This document shows positions 9,123-16,307 of a stretch of 64,000 nucleotides of DNA, in pieces. The notes below the pieces were generated by a model, which saw nothing but the letters and a program-made list of their open reading frames with translations, made no database searches and was not told the DNA's origin. The position numbers and the translations under genes were made by a program. The DNA is from Nevskiaceae bacterium (GTDB taxonomy: Bacteria; Pseudomonadota; Gammaproteobacteria; Steroidobacterales; Steroidobacteraceae), in contig JACKOV010000002.1 in NCBI GenBank assembly GCA_024234075.1, positions 1 to 64,000 on the forward strand. Reading direction: 5' to 3'. Each line of letters begins with the position of its first letter. Position 1 is the stretch's first letter.

Positions 9123-9161
9123 CAAATTAGCTCCTGCGTGAATTCCGATTCAAGACCGGTA

Positions 9162-9190
9162 ACTTTAACAGAACACCCGGATTTGGGCAA
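9162..9190 (-). promoter_or_regulatory. candidate sigma-70 promoter of the TonB receptor gene
   Basis: On the minus strand, TTGCCC (9190-9185) and TAAAGT (9167-9162) are separated by 17 bases. Each matches the consensus hexamer at four of six positions. The -10 lies about 40 bases before the receptor start. The surrounding gap is AT-richer than its neighbours. No operator is recognised. Confidence 0.4.
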
Positions 9191-9285
9191 TCGCTGATTT
9201 CTGGCAAATACCGCGTACCGGCCACGAAAGCCGCTGCCGAACCGGCAGTCGAACTCGGTCGATTATTGCTGTTGCAAAAAACCAA

Positions 9286-10452
9286 CTACACGGGTACGGA
9301 AGCAGGGTTGTAGCCGAACAGGCCGAGCGCTTCGTCGACTGGCACCTCGTGGTGAAAGCTGTCGGGATCGTCTGAATGGAAACGCGGCACCTGCAACGAC
9401 GAGCGTTCGACCACGAAGCGAGCACGCCCGACCCGTGCCCCTTCGTAGCGGGCCAGCGCTTCGGGGACATCGGCGGCCTGCTGGAATGCCCGGCCGAGCA
9501 CGACGGCATCCTCGATCGCCAGTACGGCGCCCTGCCCGAGGTAGGGCAGCAGCGGATGCGCGGCATCGCCGAGCACCGCAGCCCGACCCCGCACCCAGCG
9601 CATCAGCGCACTGCGTGCGCACAGCGCCCATTTGAACAGATCGCGCTCGGGCACGGCCGCGATGATCTGCCGGATCCACGGATGCCAGTCGGCAAATTCC
9701 GCGGCTAGTTCCGCGACCTGCGCCGGGATGCTCCAGCCTTCGTCCTCCCAACCGGAGCGCTCGGCAAAAGCGACAAAGTTCAGCAGCTTGCCGCCGCGCA
9801 CCGGATAGCGGTTGATCATGTGGCCTGGCCCGATCCACACCTGGCAAAGTGGATCGAGCGCCTCCGAAGGCACCTGGTCCATCGGTACCAGACCGCGCCA
9901 GGCAACGAAACCCGTGAAGCGGACCTGCTCCGCGCCGAACAGCGTCGAGCGGACCCGTGAACGCACGCCGTCGGCACCGATCATCGCCTCAGCTCGTTTC
10001 CACTCACCGTTGTCGAACCGCACCGACACTCCCGAGCCATCCTGCTGCAGATCGGCAAAGCGGTGCCCGGTCACGATCGCGGCCGGATCGTTGGCGAGCA
10101 CGGCGGTGGCGAGCACCTGGTGAAGATCGGCGCGGTGGATGACGTAGTAGCGCTCGCCGTAACTGTCTTCGAGACGCGCGCCCCGCGGCACGGTCGCAAG
10201 CACGCGGCCGGTCTTGAAATGGCGCACACACTGCTCGTCCGGGGCATAGGCCAGCTTGCGAAACTCGGCAAACACACCGAGGGATTTCAGCCCCAATGCA
10301 CCATTGGGACTGATCGACAGCCCAGCGCCGACCTCCCCCAGCGCGGCGGCCTGCTCATAGACGCGCACCTGCACGCCGGCTCGTTGCAGCGCGAGCGCAG
10401 CTGCGAGACCGCCGATACCGGCACCGATGACGATGACCTCTGAGCACTCCAT
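9286..10452 (-). CDS. FAD-dependent monooxygenase, salicylate/3-hydroxybenzoate hydroxylase-like
   Basis: A 388-residue group A flavoprotein hydroxylase that uses NAD(P)H and O2 to hydroxylate an aromatic ring. The three family motifs are visible: GAGIGG (residues 10-15), the DG motif GADGVRSRVRSTLFG, and the GD motif VLGDAAHPLLPYLGQGAVLAIEDA. The ATG at 10452 has GGGAGAG upstream and begins directly at the FAD-binding strand, so I rejected the in-frame extension to 10581. It lies 163 bp upstream of the TonB receptor on the same strand. With the Rieske and UbiD genes it supports an aromatic-acid pathway; the exact substrate is unknown. Confidence 0.88.
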   Translation of the reverse strand: MECSEVIVIGAGIGGLAAALALQRAGVQVRVYEQAAALGEVGAGLSISPNGALGLKSLGVFAEFRKLAYAPDEQCVRHFKTGRVLATVPRGARLEDSYGERYYVIHRADLHQVLATAVLANDPAAIVTGHRFADLQQDGSGVSVRFDNGEWKRAEAMIGADGVRSRVRSTLFGAEQVRFTGFVAWRGLVPMDQVPSEALDPLCQVWIGPGHMINRYPVRGGKLLNFVAFAERSGWEDEGWSIPAQVAELAAEFADWHPWIRQIIAAVPERDLFKWALCARSALMRWVRGRAAVLGDAAHPLLPYLGQGAVLAIEDAVVLGRAFQQAADVPEALARYEGARVGRARFVVERSSLQVPRFHSDDPDSFHHEVPVDEALGLFGYNPASVPV

Positions 10453-10810
10453 GAACTCTCCCGGGGACACACTACCGCCGCTCCGACCGCGAACACGGCC
10501 TGCGGCGTCATGGCAGGCAGGGTTACCCGACGGCCGGGCGCGGAACATTCGGACAAACCGCAGCGCCCCAGCGGCCGGCACCGCTTGGAAAGCCTGTCAC
10601 GGATCACGAGGCTGTTGCTGTTATCTGTCGCCCCGGCACGCCTGCCGCCTTCACCTCAGCTCGCGGGGCACTTCCGGGCTGCCGTGAGCCGGTATGCCGA
10701 GTCAGGCCGCCTGCGGATCCTGCAGCCGGCACCTTCACGCCCACCCGATCACACCGCTGACATGGGCGCCGATCATAGACGGAGGGATGAAGCGCCCCTG
10801 TGAAAGCCCG
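10453..10810. other. 358-bp intergenic region, nothing firm
   Basis: This stretch lies upstream of the FAD monooxygenase and downstream of the small hypothetical gene, both on the minus strand. I see no RNA gene, convincing repeat or protein-like frame. A TATGAT hexamer is present on the minus strand (10777-10772), but no -35 stands at the right distance. Confidence 0.5.
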
Positions 10811-11125
10811 CTAAATGCGCCTTAACTCCTTGAATACATCCTCGATGAAACGCGCACGTTCCACCTTGATCTCAGCTGCGCGCATGGCGTCGGGGCGGTA
10901 TTGCTCGATCGCTTCGGTGGCCAGAATGCCGCGTTCGGCGAGCAGGGTTTCGAGTACCAGGCGGCGCTCGCGCTCGACCCAGAGCTGGGCGGCCAGCTCG
11001 GTGACCATGCGTACGGTGGCATCGAGCACGGGGTTGTCGAGGTAGACGGGATCGGGGCCGGCGAGCGGTACGCCGTCTTCGGGCGTCTGCTCCGGATACT
11101 GCGGCAGCCGGCGTGGATCAGTCAC
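10811..11125 (-). CDS. small helical protein of unknown function
   Basis: A 104-residue protein with no recognised domain. Residues 1-30 are Pro-rich and look flexible. Residues 33-104 are predicted to be long charged amphipathic helices (TELAAQLWVERERRLVLETLLAERG, then EIKVERARFIEDVFKELRRI), which suggests a coiled coil or a partner-binding helix bundle. It starts with GTG inside the last codons of the methyltransferase gene (8-bp overlap), so the two are almost certainly co-translated and may act together. Confidence 0.6.
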   Translation of the reverse strand: MTDPRRLPQYPEQTPEDGVPLAGPDPVYLDNPVLDATVRMVTELAAQLWVERERRLVLETLLAERGILATEAIEQYRPDAMRAAEIKVERARFIEDVFKELRRI

Positions 11126-12224
11126 GGGTCGCGAACCAGTGTTTCATGTAGCCGACTCCGCCCGAGCGCTGCGAGGCCGCCGGTTCGGCCGCGAGCCTGA
11201 AGCCGTTGCGGGCGAGGATCGCGTCGAAATCGCAGTCGCAGAAGGCCTGCGAATAGGGCTCGCCGTTGTGGGCGGCATCGAAGTCGCGATGATAGATCTG
11301 GAACGGCGACATCGCCTTGGTCGGGCTGAAGTCGTAGACCGCGAACAGACCGCCTGGCCGCGTCACGCGCGCCGCCTCGCGCACGGTCGCCTGGGTGATG
11401 CGCTGCGGCAGCTCGTGGAACAGGATGAATGCGAACGTGATGTCGAAGTGCGCGTCCGGGTAGCGCGTGTCCTCGACCAGACGCTGGGAGAACGTCACTT
11501 CGTCGCCGAGCATCGCCGCCCGGCGGTGCGCCGCGCGCAGCATCGGCGCCGAATGATCGATGCCGACGACCTCGGCCCGCGGATAGCGCCGCTTGAACGC
11601 CGTCGCACTCTGACCGATCGAGCAGGCCAGATCGAGGACACGACTCACCTTGCCGTCGGCCGGCGCCGGCACTTTGCCGACGAGCTTGTCATGCAATTCG
11701 TCGTGGTCGTTGTCGCCACGGAAAAAGATCTTGGTGCCGTAGTGGTAAAGAAAGCCCGAGAGCTCGTCGTGGTAGTAACCCCCCGGCTGCAGATGGAAAT
11801 TCACATTCAGATACGACGGCGCCACGAACCCGGGATCGAGTTCGAGCCGGCCCGGGCCGCGCGTGTCCCAGCGGGCGAGTTCGTCACGCAGCGCCTCGCG
11901 CTGCTGATCGAGCGAGCGCCAGATCGTATGCCACTTCATCTCCTGCTGGGTGCGCGCCAGCCGGTCGCGCAACTGGCCCAGGGGCAGGCTGCGCAGAAAC
12001 TCGCGCACCTGTCGGGAGTCGCGCAGCGGTGCCTGGCGGCGCTCGCCCTCGGCCACCAGTGCCGCATTCAGCCGCGACTCGAAATCGGCGCCCTGGCCGA
12101 GGATGTACTCGCGAAAGCCCTCGACGAAATCGAGATAGGCGGTATCGCTGCGACAGGCCAGCCTGGGCATAGGGTCGTCGGACACCGAAGCCCAGGGAAC
12201 GGCACGGGTCGGTACGGCGTTCAT
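11118..12224 (-). CDS. class I SAM-dependent methyltransferase with long N-terminal domain
   Basis: A 368-residue protein. The C-terminal half (about residues 190-365) is a class I methyltransferase with motif I VLDLACSIGQ (196-205), GIDHSAPML as motif II, FAFILFHELP as motif IV, and a UbiE-like VTRPGGLFAVYDF. The first 190 residues form a helical domain I do not recognise, with a NFHLQPGGYYHD segment before the catalytic part. The ATG at 12224 is chosen because the upstream in-frame extension to 12464 lies antisense to the DUF937 gene start. Its last bases overlap the start of the small 104-residue partner. The substrate is unknown; methylation of a small molecule is likelier than of a macromolecule. 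Confidence 0.8.
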   Translation of the reverse strand: MNAVPTRAVPWASVSDDPMPRLACRSDTAYLDFVEGFREYILGQGADFESRLNAALVAEGERRQAPLRDSRQVREFLRSLPLGQLRDRLARTQQEMKWHTIWRSLDQQREALRDELARWDTRGPGRLELDPGFVAPSYLNVNFHLQPGGYYHDELSGFLYHYGTKIFFRGDNDHDELHDKLVGKVPAPADGKVSRVLDLACSIGQSATAFKRRYPRAEVVGIDHSAPMLRAAHRRAAMLGDEVTFSQRLVEDTRYPDAHFDITFAFILFHELPQRITQATVREAARVTRPGGLFAVYDFSPTKAMSPFQIYHRDFDAAHNGEPYSQAFCDCDFDAILARNGFRLAAEPAASQRSGGVGYMKHWFATRD

Positions 12225-12423
12225 ACTGATCTCACTGTATGCAAATACAGCCCGCCAGGGGCCAGAACTCGAATCTATGTGAGTCGCGCCGCCTCCGCCA
12301 GCGGCGGAACCGGCGATCTCGGGCATGTTGCACACCGCGAGCGTCACCACCCGACAACCAGTACGGGTTGCGACCCCCGAAAGCGGCAAGTAGTCTCGCG
12401 CCAGCTCCAATACAGGCGATGCC

Positions 12424-13146
12424 ATGCAATTGCTCGAACTCCTCCAGGCGCAACTCTCCGACAAGCGTCTCGACCAGCTCGCGTCGATCGTTGCCGAAAG
12501 CGGTGGCGCGACACGCCAAGCGGTTGGTGCGATGGCGTTGCCGGCCCTGCTCGCCGGGCTGTCGGGAGAATTCGCCGGCGAAGCAGGCGCAGAACGGCTG
12601 CTCGAGCTGCTGCGGGCCGGCGGTCACGACGGCTCGCTGCTCACGAATCTCGACGGCGTGCTCGGCGGTGGCGCCCAGACCGATGCACTGCTGAATCTCG
12701 GCAAGGGCCAGCTCGGCGCGGTCCTCGGCGATCGGATCGATGCGGTCACTGACCTGATGGTCGCCGCGACCGGCATCCGCCGTAACTCCGCCAGCACCTT
12801 GCTGGGGTTGCTGTTGCCGATCGTCCTCGCGGTCCTGGGCCGGCAGCAGCAACAGGCGGGCGGCGGCTCCGCGCAACTTGCCGGCTTGCTGGCCGGAATA
12901 CGCCCCGCGCTCGCACCGATGGCGGCACCCGGCCTGGCCGCGGCGCTCGGCGTGACCGACCTGGCCGCAGCGCCGGCCGCGCACCCACCGCCGGCCGCGC
13001 GCGGCTCGTTCTGGTCCTGGCTGATCGTGCCCGCCTGTGCACTGGCGATGTTCTTCGCATTGCGCAGTTGCCAGCAGGGTTCGATAAACGCCGCCGCGAC
13101 CGTCGCACCGCCCGCCTCACCGGCGGTTCCAGCGTCCTCGCATTGA
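12424..13146 (+). CDS. DUF937-like protein with C-terminal membrane segment
   Basis: A 240-residue protein. Residues 1-150 have the helical, Leu/Gly-rich pattern of DUF937, with repeats of a small helical hairpin including GAMALPALLAGLSG and NSASTLLGLLLPIVLAVLGRQ. A linker rich in Ala and Pro leads to one membrane helix (SFWSWLIVPACALAMFFAL) and a short Ala/Pro tail. It is transcribed with rimO, whose ATG lies 36 bp downstream, but no functional link is known. The family role is unclear. Confidence 0.7.
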   Translation: MQLLELLQAQLSDKRLDQLASIVAESGGATRQAVGAMALPALLAGLSGEFAGEAGAERLLELLRAGGHDGSLLTNLDGVLGGGAQTDALLNLGKGQLGAVLGDRIDAVTDLMVAATGIRRNSASTLLGLLLPIVLAVLGRQQQQAGGGSAQLAGLLAGIRPALAPMAAPGLAAALGVTDLAAAPAAHPPPAARGSFWSWLIVPACALAMFFALRSCQQGSINAAATVAPPASPAVPASSH

Positions 13147-13181
13147 GCCAACGACTCGGCTCGCGAGCCGACACCAAATCC

Positions 13182-14501
13182 ATGTCGCGCAAAGATCCGA
13201 AAGTCGGTTTCGTCAGCCTCGGCTGCCCGAAGGCACTGGTCGATTCCGAACGCATCCTCACGCAGTTGCGTGCCGAGGGGTATCAGATCGCGCCCGACTA
13301 TGACGCGGCCGATGTCGTCGTCGTCAACACTTGCGGATTCATCGATGCCGCGGTCGACGAATCGCTCGACGCCATCGGCGAGGCGCTGGCGCAGAACGGC
13401 AAGGTGATCGTCACCGGCTGCCTCGGTGCCCGGCCCGAGCGCATCCTCGAACGCCACCCGCGCGTGCTGAAAATCACCGGCCCACATGCCTATGAGGACG
13501 TGCTCACGGCGGTGCATCAGCATCTGCCGCCCAAGCACGATCCGTTCACCGACCTCGTGCCGGCACAGGGTGTCCGCCTGACGCCGCGCCACTATGCGTA
13601 TCTGAAGATTTCCGAGGGCTGCAACAACAAGTGCAGCTTCTGCATCATCCCGTCGATGCGCGGCCGGCTCGCGAGCCGCCCCATCGACCAGGTGCTGCGC
13701 GAGGCCGAAAGCCTGGCACGCGCCGGCGTGCGCGAAATCCTGGTGATCTCGCAGGACACCAGTGCCTACGGCGCGGATCTGCGCTACCGGCGGGCGAAGT
13801 GGCACGACACCGAGTACGCCACCCGCTTCCTCGACCTGGCGCGCGCGCTCGGCGAACTTGGCATCTGGGTGCGGATGCACTATGTCTATCCCTATCCGCA
13901 CGTCGACGAAGTGATCCCGCTGATGGCCGAGGGCAAGCTGCTGCCCTATCTCGACGTACCGTTCCAGCACGGCAGCGCGAGCGTGCTGAAACGCATGCGC
14001 CGCCCGGCGCAGGCCGAGGACACGCTGGAGCGGATCCGCACCTGGCGCAGCATCTGTCCGCAACTCACGCTGCGCAGCACGTTCATCGTGGGCTTTCCCG
14101 GCGAAACCGAGGCGGAGTTCGAGGAACTGCTCGACTGGCTCGACGAGGCGCAGCTCGACCGGGTCGGCGCGTTCAAATATTCACCGGTCGAAGGTGCGAC
14201 GGCGAACTCGATCGCGCCGCACGTCGCTCCTGAAGTGCAGGAAGAACGACTGGCGCGTTTCATGGAACGCGCCCAGCAGATCAGCGCGGCACGGCTCGCG
14301 ACCCGGATCGGTGGCGAGGAAACCGTACTGGTCGACACCGTCGAGGGCACGCGGGCGATCGCGCGCAGCCGTGGCGACGCGCCGGAGATCGATGGGCTGG
14401 TGCGGATTTCGCGCGCCGGCAAACTGCGCGCCGGGGAATTCGCGCGCGTACAGATCACGGGCGCGGACGATTACGACCTGAAGGCGACGCCCATCGCCTG
14501 A
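13182..14501 (+). CDS. rimO: ribosomal protein S12 methylthiotransferase RimO
   Basis: A radical-SAM enzyme that adds a methylthio group to the conserved Asp of ribosomal protein S12. The 439-residue protein has the three UPF0004-domain cysteines that bind the auxiliary cluster (C15, C51, C80). The radical-SAM CxxxCxxC motif is CNNKCSFC (C147, C151, C154). A TRAM domain forms the C-terminus (about residues 375-439). VSLGCPKALVDSE near the N-terminus is typical of RimO rather than MiaB. The ATG at 13182 matches the family N-terminus; the frame is open further upstream but overlaps the DUF937 gene. A hairpin follows the gene. Confidence 0.97.
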   Translation: MSRKDPKVGFVSLGCPKALVDSERILTQLRAEGYQIAPDYDAADVVVVNTCGFIDAAVDESLDAIGEALAQNGKVIVTGCLGARPERILERHPRVLKITGPHAYEDVLTAVHQHLPPKHDPFTDLVPAQGVRLTPRHYAYLKISEGCNNKCSFCIIPSMRGRLASRPIDQVLREAESLARAGVREILVISQDTSAYGADLRYRRAKWHDTEYATRFLDLARALGELGIWVRMHYVYPYPHVDEVIPLMAEGKLLPYLDVPFQHGSASVLKRMRRPAQAEDTLERIRTWRSICPQLTLRSTFIVGFPGETEAEFEELLDWLDEAQLDRVGAFKYSPVEGATANSIAPHVAPEVQEERLARFMERAQQISAARLATRIGGEETVLVDTVEGTRAIARSRGDAPEIDGLVRISRAGKLRAGEFARVQITGADDYDLKATPIA

Positions 14502-14556
14502 CGGCGGCGCGGGCAGCGACCGATAACCAGCGGAACCGGGCCTTCGGCAGAGCACC

Positions 14557-14592
14557 GCCCCGCGTTGCGGCATATCGCGCGCAACGCGGGGC
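14557..14592. terminator. hairpin between convergent rimO and lipoprotein genes
   Basis: A perfect 13-bp inverted repeat (14557-14569 with 14580-14592) around a 10-base loop. It lies between two convergent stop codons. There is no U-run on either strand, so it may work with Rho or only protect transcript ends. Confidence 0.6.
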
Positions 14593-14611
14593 GTGCCGGA
14601 GAACTGGCGAC

Positions 14612-15217
14612 TCAGCCGCCGATCTTCATGCCCAGGGCAGCCATGACCTCGGCACCCTTCGCACGCACGGACTCGGCCTTGCTCATCGCCTCGACGAAGT
14701 CACCCGAGGTCGCGGCGGTGGTCGCTTCGCCCCACGACGACTTCATGGTGTCGAAGTTGGCGACGGCCGAATCCAGAGTCGCCTGGTCCAGGCCCTTCGG
14801 CAGCTTCTTCGACTTGGTCAGGATGTCGAGGCGGCTCTGGATCGCGCCGACCATCTTCGGCAAGTCGGACGAAGCCGTTGCCCACTGACCCCGGGCCGCT
14901 TCCAGCACCTCGGCCTTCTTGTCCGCGACGGTCTGACGCAGCGCTTCGACCTGGCCCTGCAGCGCCGGAGCGCCGGACAGGATCGCCTTGTAGTCACCCT
15001 TCTCTAAGTTCGCCTTGAGCGAATCCAGTGCCGAGTCGACCGACTGCAGCTCGGTCGCGGCATATTGCGAGGCTTCGTCGCGCAGCGTGGACAGCGCGGC
15101 ATCAACATCGGCGATGGCCTTGGTGGCCGGCTCCTTCTGGTTGGCACAGCCGACGGCAAGCAGCGCCGCCGCAAAGCCCGCAACGAGCAGGGAGGTTCGG
15201 GTGATTCTCATGGTCAT
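14612..15217 (-). CDS. putative lipoprotein, paralogue of the gene at 15620-16240
   Basis: A 201-residue protein with a lipoprotein signal (basic start, hydrophobic core, lipobox LAVGC with lipidated C24). The rest is all-helical with heptad-like spacing and no annotated domain I can name. It aligns along its whole length with the gene at 15620-16240. Shared patterns include CANxxxxA-KAIADVDAAL, AAtELQSVDSaLdsLkanLekGDY, LPKMVGAIQSRLDILTKSK, LP-gLD and the C-terminal AxGAEVMAALGM. GAGGAG lies just before the ATG. It is the last gene of a lipoprotein-LysM-lipoprotein set, only 31 bp after the LysM gene. The role is probably envelope-related; the helical hairpin form suggests a periplasmic coiled-coil protein. 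Confidence 0.75.
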   Translation of the reverse strand: MTMRITRTSLLVAGFAAALLAVGCANQKEPATKAIADVDAALSTLRDEASQYAATELQSVDSALDSLKANLEKGDYKAILSGAPALQGQVEALRQTVADKKAEVLEAARGQWATASSDLPKMVGAIQSRLDILTKSKKLPKGLDQATLDSAVANFDTMKSSWGEATTAATSGDFVEAMSKAESVRAKGAEVMAALGMKIGG

Positions 15218-15248
15218 GGACTCCTCAAAACGGATGTAACGGGCGAGC

Positions 15249-15455
15249 TCAGGGGATCCGAAGCTTCTGGCCCGGCTTGATCTTGTTCGGATCTTTCAGA
15301 ATGTCGGTGTTCGCTTCGAAGATCTTCGGATACAGCATCTTGTCGCCGTAGAACTCCTCGGCGATCTTCGAGAGCGTGTCGCCCTTCTGAACGACATAGT
15401 ACTGCGCATACGGATCGTCGTCCGACGATGCGGGTGGATCGTTGATATCGACCAT
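15249..15455 (-). CDS. small LysM-domain protein
   Basis: A 68-residue protein that is almost entirely one LysM domain (residues 20-67: YYVVQKGDTLSKIAEEFYGD ... NKIKPGQKLRIP). It has the YGDKMLYPKIFEAN loop seen in the C-terminal LysM of the YgaU/Kbp group. LysM binds peptidoglycan or N-acetylglucosamine chains, though the YgaU group also includes cytosolic potassium-binding proteins. There is no signal peptide and no BON domain. The N-terminal 18 residues are acidic and probably disordered. It stands between two paralogous lipoprotein genes and is probably co-transcribed with the one downstream. Confidence 0.85.
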   Translation of the reverse strand: MVDINDPPASSDDDPYAQYYVVQKGDTLSKIAEEFYGDKMLYPKIFEANTDILKDPNKIKPGQKLRIP

Positions 15456-15619
15456 AGCGGCTCCTCTCGGGTCAGCCAGTGGGTGGCGAGGAGCCTAGCA
15501 GAACCGACGCTGCAGGTCGTGGCTGATTGCGAGAGACAGCGGGCGCGAGCCCTGGCGAAGCGGCCAGGACCGAGGGACCCGATGAGCAGGGTTCGACCCC
15601 ACCGCGATCGTGTCGGCGG

Positions 15620-16240
15620 CTATCCGCCGGCGGTATCGATAGTCATCCCGAGCATGCTCATGGCCTCCGCACCTTTGGTGGCGGCCATCTCGCCATGACC
15701 CACCGCCTCGACGACCTCGCCGGCCGCCACCGCGGCCGTAGCCTCGAGCCACAGCGACTTCATCTGCTCGAACCTGACGCGCACCGCATCGAATTGCGTC
15801 CGGTCGAGATCTGCCGGCAGACGCCTCGACTTCGCCAGCACATCGATGCGGCTCTGCAACGCCTGGATCATCTTCGGCACATCCTCGGCCAGCGTCGTCC
15901 AGGCGACTCGGGCCGCGATGTTGGCCTGCGCGTGCGCCGCACGCCGCTCGACTGTCGTGGCATACAGCGCCTCGATCTGCATGGACAGGTCCGGCGCGGC
16001 ATCGACCATCGCGCCATAGTCGCCATTCTGCAGATGCGCCTCGAGATCGCCCAGCACAGCATCGACCTGCTGCAGCTCGCTGGCGGCGAACTGCTCCGCC
16101 TGATCACGAAAGGTCGCGAGCGCCGCCTTGGCATCGGCCACGGCCCGGACCGCCGGCGCCTCGCGGTTGGCGCAGCCGCCGATCGCCAACGATACGGCGA
16201 CGAGCGCCGCTGGCAAGACATGCCTCCAGTTGCGGTTCAT
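15620..16240 (-). CDS. putative lipoprotein, paralogue of the gene at 14612-15217
   Basis: A 206-residue helical protein with a lipoprotein signal and lipobox AIGGC (C23). It has the same architecture and many identical positions as the second lipoprotein: CANREAP, ELQQVDAVLGDLEAHLQNGDYGAM, VPKMIQALQSRIDVLAKSRRLPADLD, and AEAMSMLGM near the end. The ATG at 16240 is preferred over the GTG at 16249 because GGGAGG then has workable spacing. It is 67 bp after glmS and 164 bp before the LysM gene. Gene duplication around the LysM gene is clear; the function is not known. Confidence 0.72.
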   Translation of the reverse strand: MNRNWRHVLPAALVAVSLAIGGCANREAPAVRAVADAKAALATFRDQAEQFAASELQQVDAVLGDLEAHLQNGDYGAMVDAAPDLSMQIEALYATTVERRAAHAQANIAARVAWTTLAEDVPKMIQALQSRIDVLAKSRRLPADLDRTQFDAVRVRFEQMKSLWLEATAAVAAGEVVEAVGHGEMAATKGAEAMSMLGMTIDTAGG

Positions 16241-16307
16241 GGCAGGCACGCCCTCCCTGCCGACCGATTCCGATCGGGCGGCAACGCCCAGCGGCGCCGA
16301 CCGCGCG

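Noticed and set aside
12225..12464. N-terminal extension of the second methyltransferase
   Set aside because: Low-complexity sequence that overlaps the start of the divergent DUF937 gene; ATG at 12224 fits better.
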